Both the position numbers and the translations under genes were made by a program. Below are positions 25,111-34,516 of a stretch of 64,000 nucleotides of DNA, piece after piece (within the stretch, counting starts at the first letter, position 1; every line of letters starts with the position of its first letter). Source of the DNA: Collinsella sp. (lineage in GTDB: Bacteria; Actinomycetota; Coriobacteriia; Coriobacteriales; Coriobacteriaceae); assembly GCA_019424905.1 (NCBI GenBank), contig JAHYYP010000007.1:1-64000 (forward strand), in the 5' to 3' direction. Under the pieces are notes generated by a model. The model made no database searches. It was not told where the DNA came from and worked only from the letters and a program-made list of their open reading frames with translations.

Positions 25111-26331
25111 TTATGCCCCAACTTGGCCGCTCGCGTCCCAGAGCACGTTATCGGCGAGCGCGATTAGCACCTGCTGACAACGAACGATATCGGCGTGGGG
25201 CACATATTCGTTGGGCTTGTGCGCGAGCGCGAGCGACCCGGGACCGTAGCTCATGCAATTGCGGTTACCTGTCTTGCCGGCAATGACGGCGGTGTCGGTG
25301 TAGCCGGTAAAGAAGCCGACGGTCGTGTCCACGTCCGTCACGTCATCGGCGGCACGCATGAGCGCTGCTAGAAGGGGAGAGTTCGGGTCGCGCTCGATGG
25401 CGGGGCGGTCGCCCGTCACGGTGTAGCTGCCATGGCAACCGGGAACGGCGGCTTCGGCGACGGCGATGGCCTGCTCTACCATGCGCGTCGCGGCGGCCGT
25501 ATCGGTCGGCGGGGTCAGACGCATGTCGACCCAGACTTTGGCGCGGTCGGGCACGACATAGGGGCGATATCCGCCCTCGATTTGGCCAAACGTGATGGTC
25601 GAAGGCCCCAGCTCATCGTGCGCGGGCAGCGCCATAAACGCGCGACGGAGCGAACACACGACCTCGGCTATGGCGGCGACGGCATCCGCGCCCTTCCAGG
25701 GCTGGCTCGCATGCGCCGTCACGCCAGTCATTTCAATTTCGAACCACGTACGCCCCTTGTGCGCTACCTGGATCTGTCCGTCGGTGGGCTCGGTGTCCAG
25801 CACCCATTCACGCGAGCCGACCCAGCCGGCATCGATAGCTGCCTCTGAACCACGCATAAAGTCTTCCTCGTCGACCGAGCAGATGAGTGAAAAGCCGCGG
25901 TGGGGCAGCTCGCCTTCTGCCGCCACGCGCTCGAGCGTATGGACCAGTGCGGCAATGGCGCAGGCCAGGCCACCCTTCATATCGCAGGCACCACGGCCGT
26001 AGAGTTTATCGTTGCGCACGATCGCTCCGAGCGGCGGAATGTCCGCGTCCCAGCCATCGCCCAAGGTGACGGTATCCAAATGGCAGATGTAGACGAGCCG
26101 TGGCTCGTCGCTTTGGCCCGGCACGGTGACCATTAGATTGCGGCGTCCGGGGAGTACTTCGTGCTCTGCAATCTGCACGGCATCGAGTACCGGATAGCTC
26201 AGCTGCGCCAACCGTTCCTCAACCAACGCTTTGATATAGCGCTCAATCTCGTCCTCATACGCACCCGGGTCTGAACTGTCGATCCGCACGAGCCCTTGCG
26301 TAAGCCGCCAAGCAAAATCTGTATCAACCAT
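25111..26331 (-). CDS. M20-family peptidase/deacylase (ArgE/DapE-like)
   Basis: The 406-aa protein has ICHLDTVTLGDGW (His/Asp metal site, near residue 82), YGRGACDMKGGLA (bridging Asp, near residue 112), SVDEEDFM (catalytic Glu pair) and DTEPTDGQIQ, with AHASQP in the lid domain. It belongs to the ArgE/DapE/ACY1/CPG2 group. Specific substrates (acyl-ornithine, succinyl-DAP, peptides) cannot be assigned. I start at the ATG at 26331, with GAGGTG upstream; earlier in-frame codons run through the serA terminator. It lies downstream of serA, behind a strong terminator, so it is probably its own transcript. Confidence 0.86.
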   Translation of the reverse strand: MVDTDFAWRLTQGLVRIDSSDPGAYEDEIERYIKALVEERLAQLSYPVLDAVQIAEHEVLPGRRNLMVTVPGQSDEPRLVYICHLDTVTLGDGWDADIPPLGAIVRNDKLYGRGACDMKGGLACAIAALVHTLERVAAEGELPHRGFSLICSVDEEDFMRGSEAAIDAGWVGSREWVLDTEPTDGQIQVAHKGRTWFEIEMTGVTAHASQPWKGADAVAAIAEVVCSLRRAFMALPAHDELGPSTITFGQIEGGYRPYVVPDRAKVWVDMRLTPPTDTAAATRMVEQAIAVAEAAVPGCHGSYTVTGDRPAIERDPNSPLLAALMRAADDVTDVDTTVGFFTGYTDTAVIAGKTGNRNCMSYGPGSLALAHKPNEYVPHADIVRCQQVLIALADNVLWDASGQVGA

Positions 26332-26415
26332 AGGCACCTCACAGATAGTTAGGTCAACATACAGATTGTATGCCAAGAAGCGGCTCAGTGCATTTAATGG
26401 AGCGCTCACAAAAAT

Positions 26416-26445
26416 GGGGGCGCCTCTCGTGCGAAAGGCGCCCCC
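26416..26445 (-). terminator. Intrinsic terminator of serCA
   Basis: On the minus strand GGGGGCGCCTTTCG..GAGGCGCCCCC is followed by ATTTTTG. It lies 64 bases after the serA stop. Confidence 0.85.
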
Positions 26446-26508
26446 GCGGGCATTCAATGTCAGCGACGGGCAGGCCACATGGGGAACTGCCCGTCAGGTC
26501 AGTCGGCG

Positions 26509-27672
26509 CTATTTAATCACGCGCACACGATACATCGACGGAATTTGCTTAAGTGCCTCGATCGTGCTGCCGTCCAGGTGCTCATCGGTGTCGAACATGG
26601 TGTAGGCGTTCTCGCCAGCGGACTCGTTGGTCATGCGCTGCACGTTGGCGTTGTCCTTGGCGAGAATGGCCGTGATCTGGCCGATCATGTTGGGCACGTT
26701 GGCATGCAGGCAGGCAATGCGGCTTGCGGCGCGCGCCTTGCCCATGCTGCAGGCGGGGTAGTTGACGCTGTGCGCGATGTTGCCGTTTTCCAGGTAATCC
26801 TTGAGCTCGCTGATGGCCATGTCGGCGCAGTTGGCCTCGGCCTCGCCGGTGCCGGCGCCCGAATGCGTGGTGATAAACGTATTGGGCATCTTGACGGTCT
26901 TGGGCGTGGCAAAGTCGCAGCTAAACCAGCTGAGCTTGCCCTCGCGCAGGGCGGCGTCGACGGCGTCCTCGTCAATGATGGTCTCGCGCGCGTAGTTGAT
27001 GAGCACGGCGTCGGGCGCCAGCAGGTTAATCTGCTCGGTGCTGATCATACCGATGGTGTCGGCCTTGCTGGGCACGTGCACGGTGAGGTAGTCGCAGCCG
27101 CGGCACAGATCCTCGAGCGTGCCCACGCGCTGCACCTCGCGGCTCAGCACCCACGCGTGCTCGACGGAAATGAACGGATCGTAGCCGTAAACGTCCATGC
27201 CCAGGTCGACACAGGCGTTGGCGACCTTGGAGCCCACGTTGCCCAGACCGATGACACCGATGCGCTTGCCCTTGAGCTCGCGGCCCACAAAGGCCTTCTT
27301 GGCCTTCTCGGCATCGACCTGAATCTCGGGATCGTCGGCGTTGTCGCGCACCCAGTTCATCGACTGCACCACGCCGCGGCTCGAGAGCACCAGCATGCCC
27401 AGGACGAGCTCCTTGACGGCGTTGCTGTTGGCGCCGGGGGAGTTAAAGACGACGACGCCCTTCTTGGCGTACTCCTCGACGGGGATGTTGTTGACGCCGG
27501 CGCCGCAGCGGGCGATGGCGCGGATGCCCTCGGGCAGCTCGTAGCCGTGCAGGTCGGTGGAGCGCATCAGGATGGCGTCGGCCTCCTCGGCGGTGCCTAC
27601 AAACTCGTAGCCCTCACCAAACTCGACTTTGCCGTCCTTGGTGATGTCGTCGATGGTTTTAATCTTGCGCAT
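26509..27672 (-). CDS. serA: D-3-phosphoglycerate dehydrogenase
   Basis: The 387-aa enzyme catalyses the first step of serine synthesis, 3-phosphoglycerate to 3-phosphohydroxypyruvate with NAD. It shows RCGAGVNNIPVEEYAKKG (substrate domain), IGVIGLGNVGSKVA (Rossmann glycine motif, near residue 138), LINYARETIIDE (catalytic Arg) and the late His in FITTHSGAGTGEA. An ACT domain fills the C-terminal 70 residues (NVPNMIGQITAILAKDNANV), typical of short SerA with regulatory ACT. It follows serC by 70 bases. THSGAGTGEA in place of the commoner HIGA-type motif matches the clostridial-type branch. Confidence 0.94.
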   Translation of the reverse strand: MRKIKTIDDITKDGKVEFGEGYEFVGTAEEADAILMRSTDLHGYELPEGIRAIARCGAGVNNIPVEEYAKKGVVVFNSPGANSNAVKELVLGMLVLSSRGVVQSMNWVRDNADDPEIQVDAEKAKKAFVGRELKGKRIGVIGLGNVGSKVANACVDLGMDVYGYDPFISVEHAWVLSREVQRVGTLEDLCRGCDYLTVHVPSKADTIGMISTEQINLLAPDAVLINYARETIIDEDAVDAALREGKLSWFSCDFATPKTVKMPNTFITTHSGAGTGEAEANCADMAISELKDYLENGNIAHSVNYPACSMGKARAASRIACLHANVPNMIGQITAILAKDNANVQRMTNESAGENAYTMFDTDEHLDGSTIEALKQIPSMYRVRVIK

Positions 27673-27742
27673 GAAAAAACTCCTTGGCGGTTTTGTCTAA
27701 AACAAGCGGTTTGAAGTGGCTGGTCGGCCCGCGGGTTGCGGG

Positions 27743-28867
<1,125 letters not shown>

Positions 28868-29295
28868 CTTCTAGTTCCCCCTCGTAGTCGTTTGAACGTT
28901 CGGGATACTTTAGCACAGTGGAGCGCCCGGCGCGACCGCATCACGGTAAAACTCGAGTGCGCCGCTATGATTTACAGGATGGTTACATGGGGGAGGGTTA
29001 ATAACCCTATGCTGATTGTATTTGCCAGCCATTGGGCCTAAAACGTACGAACGGCACCTCAAGTTTTGGCTGGGGCTGTCGGGCACTTTGTCTGCCCAGG
29101 TGGGGTAGCCGCGCGTTTATCTGGCAAGTGTGATTTGGGGCGATCTCGTCAAAGCTGCTGAGCTGCGAAAATAACCGTTAACCGGATTTAATTTTGTTGC
29201 TCAACATTTGACACTCTGGGCGTGGTAACTTTTTTACCAACAGGTATGATTATTGTCATGTGCGCCGCGCCTGCCTGCTGGGCTGCGGCGCACTT
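28868..29295. promoter_or_regulatory. Intergenic region upstream of the BREX island, with candidate operators
   Basis: This stretch is more AT-rich than its surroundings. It contains a perfect palindrome AGGGTTAATAACCCT (28994-29008), an inverted repeat TGGTAACTTTTTTACCA (29223-29239), a TTGACA hexamer (29208-29213) without an obvious partner -10, and a 9-bp hairpin GTGCGCCGC...GCGGCGCAC (29260-29293) directly before an ATG at 29296. These are candidate control sites for brxA; no BrxR-type regulator gene is in the window. The serC promoter should lie near 28870-28930 on the minus strand. Confidence 0.45.
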
Positions 29296-29299
29296 ATGA
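29246..29299 (+). CDS. Possible 17-aa leader peptide before brxA
   Basis: An ATG at 29246 (CAGG just upstream) opens a short frame MIIVMCAAPACWAAAHL whose TGA overlaps the ATG at 29296 (ATGA). A 9-bp hairpin spans its second half. This geometry would couple its translation to the reading frame that leads into brxA. It may equally be chance; there is no homology evidence. Confidence 0.25.
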   Translation: MIIVMCAAPACWAAAHL

Positions 29300-29353
29300 C
29301 AGCCTTTGACACCCTTGGAGCGTGCACTGTGGATGTAACCACAAAAAGCGTTC

Positions 29354-29363
29354 GGGGGGGGGG
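29354..29363 (+). repeat. Tract of ten G at the start of brxA (candidate phase-variation tract)
   Basis: Ten consecutive G run from 29354 to 29363. An ATG at 29296 reads 20 codons into the tract but, with ten G, ends at TGA 29392 after 32 residues. With nine (or twelve) G it would continue in frame as ...KSVRGGVLTREQFLPHEMR into brxA. The last G is also the first base of the GTG used to open the brxA frame as given. Confidence 0.75.
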
Positions 29364-30013
29364 TGCTCACCCGCGAGCAATTCCTCCCGCATGAGATGCG
29401 CATCGTCGCTGCCCTGCGCGCACAGGGCGCAAGCGACGATCAGGTCATTGTACGCGTAAAGAGCGATAACCTCTTTCAATATCCCACGGAGCGCATGGTC
29501 GCTAACCGCGCGACCGTGTGCCTTCGCCGCCTCGACGCCATGGTGCCCACGGACGCCGCATGCGCCGCGCGCGGCATCGACCCCAATACCGCCGTCGAGG
29601 CCGCATCATCCCTAACCAGCCTTATGGCATCCGGCACTCCCACGCAGGCGGACCAGACCATCTTCTACAGCATGATCTGCCGCTACGACATCGTGCGCGA
29701 GCTCGTGCTCGTCGAGGTAGGGGAGCGCCTGCAAAACTTTGATTATGCCTTTACGGCGGTTGACCTCAACGCCTTTATGACGTGCTTTACCACGGAGTAT
29801 CCGGACGCCGCCCGCTGGACCGAGTCCACGGTCACGCGCATCAAAGGCTCGCTTCGTCAGACGCTCCGCCATGCCGGCCTTATCGGCGAGGGCATGGGTC
29901 CGGAGTCCGAACGCCTTTCCCCGCTCTTCCTCGATCCCGATGTTGAGCAGGCTCTGGTGCAGCTGGGCGAGCAGCCGCTTATCGCGGCCCTTACCGGCAG
30001 GGCGGTGATGTAG
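29363..30013 (+). CDS. brxA: BREX protein BrxA (DUF1819)
   Basis: The 216-aa frame matches BrxA, a small DNA-binding protein of BREX defence. Block LTREQFLPHEMRIVAALRAQGASDDQVI and NLFQYPTERMVANRA (quoted in part) follow the family pattern, and a C-terminal helical region with TRIKGSLRQTLRHAGLI ends the domain. The frame opens at a GTG inside the ten-G tract, and the usual N-terminal residues of the family are missing. They are present one base out of frame upstream (ATG 29296), so expression may depend on tract length. brxB begins one base after its stop. Confidence 0.85.
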   Translation: MLTREQFLPHEMRIVAALRAQGASDDQVIVRVKSDNLFQYPTERMVANRATVCLRRLDAMVPTDAACAARGIDPNTAVEAASSLTSLMASGTPTQADQTIFYSMICRYDIVRELVLVEVGERLQNFDYAFTAVDLNAFMTCFTTEYPDAARWTESTVTRIKGSLRQTLRHAGLIGEGMGPESERLSPLFLDPDVEQALVQLGEQPLIAALTGRAVM

Positions 30014-30014
30014 C

Positions 30015-30707
30015 GTGGCTCCCGTCTACAGTACCGTCGACCCTGCTATCACCCCGGCGACCGATCTCACCACCAATATCGGCATCCATTCCCGCCAGAG
30101 TGTCGTGGCGGCGCATGCCCGCTTCGAGCACGCCTGTCAGGAATTTGAGCGCCGCGCCCAGCTTCTGCGCGAGTGCCTGTGTAGCGAGAACTTTTTGGCC
30201 AACAAGGGCATAGGCAATGAGATCGGCTTCCACACCTTTTGCTACGACCCTGCGCTGGAGTTTGAGGCGCGCGCGTTGTTTGACACCCTTGTGCTCGATG
30301 CCGAGGCCGGCAAGCTCCCGTGCACGCTCAAGGTCGTAAACCTCTACGACGCCGTGCTGGCGATCCTCGAAAAGCGCCGTGTCCTCAAGGCCATTCCGCG
30401 CCAAGAGGAGCGCCGCGGCACCCAGCGTGTGCTTGAGGACGTGGCCAAGTTTTGTTCGCCCGAGAAGATCGCCGCGTTCATCCTCGAGCAAACCGAACCT
30501 CATGCACCTGGCGACGTCATTCTTCTGACCGGTGCCGGCGAGGTCTATCCCTTTTTTCGTATTCACACCCTTCTCGACTGCATGCAAGTCGATTTTTCCG
30601 ACCTGCCGGTGATCGCCGCCTATCCGGGCAGCTTCAACGGCTCTTCCTTCCAGCTCTTTAACCGTCTGCCGGCCGATAACTACTACCGCGCCATCGATAT
30701 CTCGTAA
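30015..30707 (+). CDS. brxB: BREX protein BrxB (DUF1788)
   Basis: The 230-aa protein has the DUF1788 blocks: ERRAQLLRECLCSENFLANKG (in part), GNEIGFHTFCYDP, LKVVNLYDAVLAILE, DVILLTGAGEVYPFFRIHTLL and AYPGSFNGSSFQLFNRLPADNYYRA. BrxB is required for BREX immunity; its biochemical role is not settled. It starts with a GTG one base after the brxA stop, so it is translationally coupled to brxA. A 77-base gap with AAAGGAG leads to brxC. Confidence 0.9.
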   Translation: MAPVYSTVDPAITPATDLTTNIGIHSRQSVVAAHARFEHACQEFERRAQLLRECLCSENFLANKGIGNEIGFHTFCYDPALEFEARALFDTLVLDAEAGKLPCTLKVVNLYDAVLAILEKRRVLKAIPRQEERRGTQRVLEDVAKFCSPEKIAAFILEQTEPHAPGDVILLTGAGEVYPFFRIHTLLDCMQVDFSDLPVIAAYPGSFNGSSFQLFNRLPADNYYRAIDIS

Positions 30708-30784
30708 GCACGGCTCCCCGCAGACAAGGCCTGCCGCCGGTAACAACCCTTTGCCATAACGTTCCCAAACCCAAAGGAGCACCC

Positions 30785-32197
30785 ATGGACAACACGATCA
30801 TTCGCGACCTCTTTGCAAAAGACATCAACCGCTCCATCAACGGCGTGGTCAAGGTCCAGGATTCAAAAGATGGGTCCATCCGCCAGGAGCTTGACGAGTA
30901 CGTGGTGACGCGCGAGTTGCAGAGGCACTTTGCCACGTTCTTCAAGGCCTACGGCGATGCCATCGATGCGCGCACCGACAAGATCGGCGTGTGGATCAGT
31001 GGTTTCTTCGGTTCCGGTAAATCGCACTTCCTCAAGATGCTGAGCTACCTGCTCGAGAATCGCCAGATCGGCGGCAAGAGCGCCATCCGCTACTTTGACG
31101 GCAAAATCGTCGACCCCATGGTCGCGGCTGCCATGGAGCGCGCGTGCTCGGTGCCCACGCAGGCCATCCTCTTTAACATCGATAGCAAGGCGGGCCAGTG
31201 GAAGCAGGGTGATACGGCTCCCACGGCGCTGCTTCGCGGCTTTGAGCGCATGTTCTACGAGGCGCGCGGCTTCTACGGCGAGGACCTCAAGCTTGCAAAG
31301 CTCGAGGACTACATCGATTCCCTGGGTAAGACCCAGGAGTTCCGTGAGGCTTTTGAGCGCGTCAACGGCGAGCCTTGGCTCCAGACCCGCGACACCTACA
31401 GCTACTTTGAGGACGACGTCGTCGAGGTGCTGCAGAGCGTGCTCGGCATGAGCGAAAAGGCCGCATGGAACTGGCTCGAGGGTTCTGAGGACGAGGTTTT
31501 GGCCCCCGATGTCTTTGCCAAAAAGGTCAAGGACTACGTAGGCGCTCAGGCAGCGGCCCACGGCGGCAACTTCCGTTTGCTCTTTATGGTCGACGAGGTG
31601 GGTCAGTTTATTACAAACGACCAGGACCCAAGCCTTATGCTGAGCCTTCAGACCATCGTCGAGGAGCTGGGTGCCGCCTGCGGTGGCCGCGTGTGGGTGA
31701 TGGTCACGAGCCAGGAGGCCATCGACAACCTGAGTCTGCCCGTGGGCAACGACTTTTCAAAGATCCAAGGCCGCTTCAATACCCGCCTTTCGCTTTCCAG
31801 CTCCAGCGTGGACGAGGTTATCCAGCGCCGTGTGCTCGAGAAGACCGCGCCGGCGGCCGATATGCTTGCCCAGGTCTATGAGCAGGACTCCGCTGTTCTC
31901 AAAAACAACTTCACCTTTGAAGGGTCGCGTGCCGATCTTGCCGGCTACGCCAACTCCAAGGATTTTGTGGCCAGCTACCCGTTTGTGGGCTATCAGTTTA
32001 AGCTCCTACCCGACGTGATGACCGAGGTGCGCAAACACGGTGTCAAGGCCAAGCACATGTCCACCGGCGAGCGCTCCATGCTGAGCGCGTTCCAGGAGAG
32101 CGCTCAGGCCATCCAGCATGACCAGACCGGTGCGCTCGTGCCGTTCTGGCGCTTTTTCGACACTATCTCCAAAGACCTTGAGCACGGCATCAACTAG
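30785..32197 (+). CDS. brxC: BREX ATPase BrxC, N-terminal part up to an in-frame TAG
   Basis: The 470-aa product covers the P-loop ATPase region of BrxC/PglY. Walker A is GFFGSGKS (residues 73-80), Walker B is LLFMVDE (265-271), followed by VMVTSQEAIDNL. It ends SKDLEHGIN at TAG 32195-32197. The next codon continues VVDRAIRAAEDAKGLEPYD in the same frame with no base lost; that is how intact BrxC proteins (about 1200 aa) continue, so one residue has been replaced by a stop. CAG to TAG would be a single transition. It may be a nonsense mutation, a readthrough site or a real split. Confidence 0.88.
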   Translation: MDNTIIRDLFAKDINRSINGVVKVQDSKDGSIRQELDEYVVTRELQRHFATFFKAYGDAIDARTDKIGVWISGFFGSGKSHFLKMLSYLLENRQIGGKSAIRYFDGKIVDPMVAAAMERACSVPTQAILFNIDSKAGQWKQGDTAPTALLRGFERMFYEARGFYGEDLKLAKLEDYIDSLGKTQEFREAFERVNGEPWLQTRDTYSYFEDDVVEVLQSVLGMSEKAAWNWLEGSEDEVLAPDVFAKKVKDYVGAQAAAHGGNFRLLFMVDEVGQFITNDQDPSLMLSLQTIVEELGAACGGRVWVMVTSQEAIDNLSLPVGNDFSKIQGRFNTRLSLSSSSVDEVIQRRVLEKTAPAADMLAQVYEQDSAVLKNNFTFEGSRADLAGYANSKDFVASYPFVGYQFKLLPDVMTEVRKHGVKAKHMSTGERSMLSAFQESAQAIQHDQTGALVPFWRFFDTISKDLEHGIN

Positions 32198-34450
32198 GTG
32201 GTCGACCGCGCGATCCGTGCGGCCGAGGACGCAAAGGGCCTTGAGCCCTATGACGTGCAGGTGCTCAAGCTCCTGTACCTGATTCGTTACATCGGCTACG
32301 TAAAGGCCACGGTCGAGAACATCTCCATCCTCATGATCGACGGCCTCGACGTGGACAAGCGCGCCCTCAAGGACCGCGTCAAGGAATCCCTCTCCCGCCT
32401 GGAGCGCGAGAACTACGTGGCGCGCCAGGGCGATACCTATAGCTTCCTCACCGACGAGGAGCAGGAGATAGCGCAGGAGATCGCACGCACCCCGATCGAT
32501 AACGCGCAGGTGATCGAGTCTATCAAAAAGCGTCTGTTCGACAGCATCTATACCGCGCGCAAGCTCAACCGCGGGGCCAACGACTTCCCGTTTGACCGCT
32601 ATGTGGACGGCTCAATCCACGGTGGCAGCATGGGCGGCATGGAGCTTTACGTGGCGACTATGGCGAGCGACCTGGGCCGTGCGGACGATACCGAGCTGGC
32701 CTTGGCTTCTTCGGGCAAAGCCATCGTGGCCTTGAGTGACGAGGCGGATTATTGGGAGACGCTCGTCAGCGCCGCCAAGATCCGCAAGTACGCCAAGACG
32801 CGAAATCTCCAGGAGCTTCAGCTGAGTACGCGCCAGATCGTCGAGTCCAAGATGCGCGAGGCGGCCTATAACGAGAAGGAGGCCGATACCCTTTTGAGCG
32901 AGGCCGTGCTCCATGCACGTTGTGCAGTCAACGGCCGCATGGTTGAGGTCCGCGCGGCCAAGCCCGCCCAGGTCTTTGAGCAGGTGCTGGCGCAGCTGTG
33001 CGATGTAGTCTTTGAAAAGGCCGACTATATCGGCGCGCCGGTCACGAGCGATTCCGATATCCGCTCCACTCTGGCGGGCAACGTCCAGGCGGGGCTCGCT
33101 GGCATGGACGCGGGCAACACGCGTGCGCTCAAGGAGGTCGAGGACTACCTCAAAGTTCAGCACCAGCGCCACCTGGATACCGCTATGGGCGATATCCAGC
33201 GCCAGTACCAGCAAAGGCCCTTTGGCTGGCGCGAGGTCGACATCGCAAATGTGGTGGCGCAGCTTGTGGTGGAGCAGCGCGCGCAGGTGCTGTTTGGCGG
33301 TCAGACGGTTCAAGCTAACGACAGCCGCATGGTGGCACTCCTGCGTAAGGATGCCGATAAGGCCCAGGTGCGCTTGCGCATGCGCATGAGCGACCGTTTG
33401 CTGAGTGGTGCGGGCGATCTCATGCGTGACCTGTTTGATCTCAAGACAGTGCCCTCCAACGAGGATAAGCTCGTGGCCGAGCTCAAAGAGCGCCTTGAGG
33501 GCTTGCGCGAGGTATGCGTCGTCATGGCACGCGACTACTACACGGGCATCAAGCCGGCCTACCCGTATCCTGGCGAGGACGAGTGCGAGAAGATGCGCTC
33601 GGAGGTGGCCGACGTCCTTAAGGACCAGAATGAGGCCGAGGCGTTTATGACCACGTTCACCAAGCACGAGGAGCGTTTGCTCGATGCCAAAGAAGACTTT
33701 GACAAGGTGGTTGAGTTCTTCGATTCCAATCAGCGCGCAACGTTTGACCACGCCAAGGATTTCTTGAACCGCACCGAGGGTATCGAGTATGCCTCCGATG
33801 ACATTCCCGGTGCGGTGGAGAACGTGGCAAAGGTGCGCGAGATCCTCAAAGATCTCAAGCCCTACGGCCGTATTAAAGACCTGCAGCCGCTTATGGATCC
33901 CGTCGAGGACGACATGAAAAAGCTGCTGGGCATCCGCCGCAATGAGTTTTTGTGTCGCATCGAGAGCGATCTGCAAGACCTGCGGGCGCAGGCCGAGAGT
34001 CAAGAAGGTTTTGTCAAGCAGGCCAAGGATGCCATCGCGGACGCCAACACCAGGTATGAGTCGTTCAAGAACCGCGCCCATGGCGTTCAGAGCCTCAACG
34101 AGCTTAACGCCCTCGCGGCAAACTGGGAAAACTGGGTTAGCACGGCTGCCAACAAGATATACGACGCCGCCGACGACGCGCGTGAACGCATGGAGAACGA
34201 ATGCCGTTCCACCGAGGTCACCAGCACGGGCGAGGTGGTCAAAAAGATCACCAACAAGGGCGCCGCTACGCCAGGTAACGGTTCTGTACCCGTGCCCAAG
34301 CCCCAGCGCAAGGTCAAAACCGTACGTCGCACCGACCTGGCCAAGCCGAGCCGCCTCACAACCGCAGAGGACGTGGAACGCTACGTGGCCGACCTGCGCT
34401 CTCGCCTTATGCAGGAGCTCGCTGCAAACGACGAGATCCGTATCAACTAA
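32198..34450 (+). CDS. brxC: BREX ATPase BrxC, C-terminal part after the in-frame TAG
   Basis: The 750-aa frame opens at GTG 32198, touching the TAG of the upstream part (TAGGTG), and is in the same frame. It carries the rest of BrxC: LKLLYLIRYIGYVKATVENI, LTDEEQEIAQEIARTPID, long coiled-coil helices through residues 330-640, and a Lys-rich tail. No ribosome site precedes the GTG, so expression would need reinitiation or suppression. Together the parts make 1221 codons, the normal BrxC length. No further frameshift or stop is present, so decay, if any, is recent. Confidence 0.87.
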   Translation: MVDRAIRAAEDAKGLEPYDVQVLKLLYLIRYIGYVKATVENISILMIDGLDVDKRALKDRVKESLSRLERENYVARQGDTYSFLTDEEQEIAQEIARTPIDNAQVIESIKKRLFDSIYTARKLNRGANDFPFDRYVDGSIHGGSMGGMELYVATMASDLGRADDTELALASSGKAIVALSDEADYWETLVSAAKIRKYAKTRNLQELQLSTRQIVESKMREAAYNEKEADTLLSEAVLHARCAVNGRMVEVRAAKPAQVFEQVLAQLCDVVFEKADYIGAPVTSDSDIRSTLAGNVQAGLAGMDAGNTRALKEVEDYLKVQHQRHLDTAMGDIQRQYQQRPFGWREVDIANVVAQLVVEQRAQVLFGGQTVQANDSRMVALLRKDADKAQVRLRMRMSDRLLSGAGDLMRDLFDLKTVPSNEDKLVAELKERLEGLREVCVVMARDYYTGIKPAYPYPGEDECEKMRSEVADVLKDQNEAEAFMTTFTKHEERLLDAKEDFDKVVEFFDSNQRATFDHAKDFLNRTEGIEYASDDIPGAVENVAKVREILKDLKPYGRIKDLQPLMDPVEDDMKKLLGIRRNEFLCRIESDLQDLRAQAESQEGFVKQAKDAIADANTRYESFKNRAHGVQSLNELNALAANWENWVSTAANKIYDAADDARERMENECRSTEVTSTGEVVKKITNKGAATPGNGSVPVPKPQRKVKTVRRTDLAKPSRLTTAEDVERYVADLRSRLMQELAANDEIRIN

Positions 34451-34457
34451 CCCGCGG

Positions 34458-34489
34458 AGCCACCGGTGCCAAAGCGCGCACCGGTGGCT
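34458..34489 (+). other. Hairpin between brxC and pglX
   Basis: AGCCACCGGTGC (34458-34469) pairs exactly with GCACCGGTGGCT (34478-34489) around an 8-base loop, followed by TATGG. It resembles a terminator without a full T run, so it could lower transcription into pglX or stabilise the message end. Confidence 0.6.
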
Positions 34490-34516
34490 TATGGCGTCTA
34501 GAAAGGCTCATCAACC

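Noticed and set aside
28921..29240. Palindromes in the BREX upstream spacer as CRISPR repeats
   Set aside because: The palindromes are single copies of unrelated sequence with no regular spacing, so no array is present.
29363..30013. brxA as simply starting at GTG 29363 with no switch
   Set aside because: This start is inside a homopolymer with no separate ribosome site and drops the expected N-terminal residues, which are present one base out of frame upstream. It is kept only as the coordinate of the open frame.
32612..34081. A 489-codon minus-strand frame inside brxC
   Set aside because: Composition is that of an antisense shadow (His, Leu, Val rich) and it has no start signal; BrxC homology is on the plus strand.
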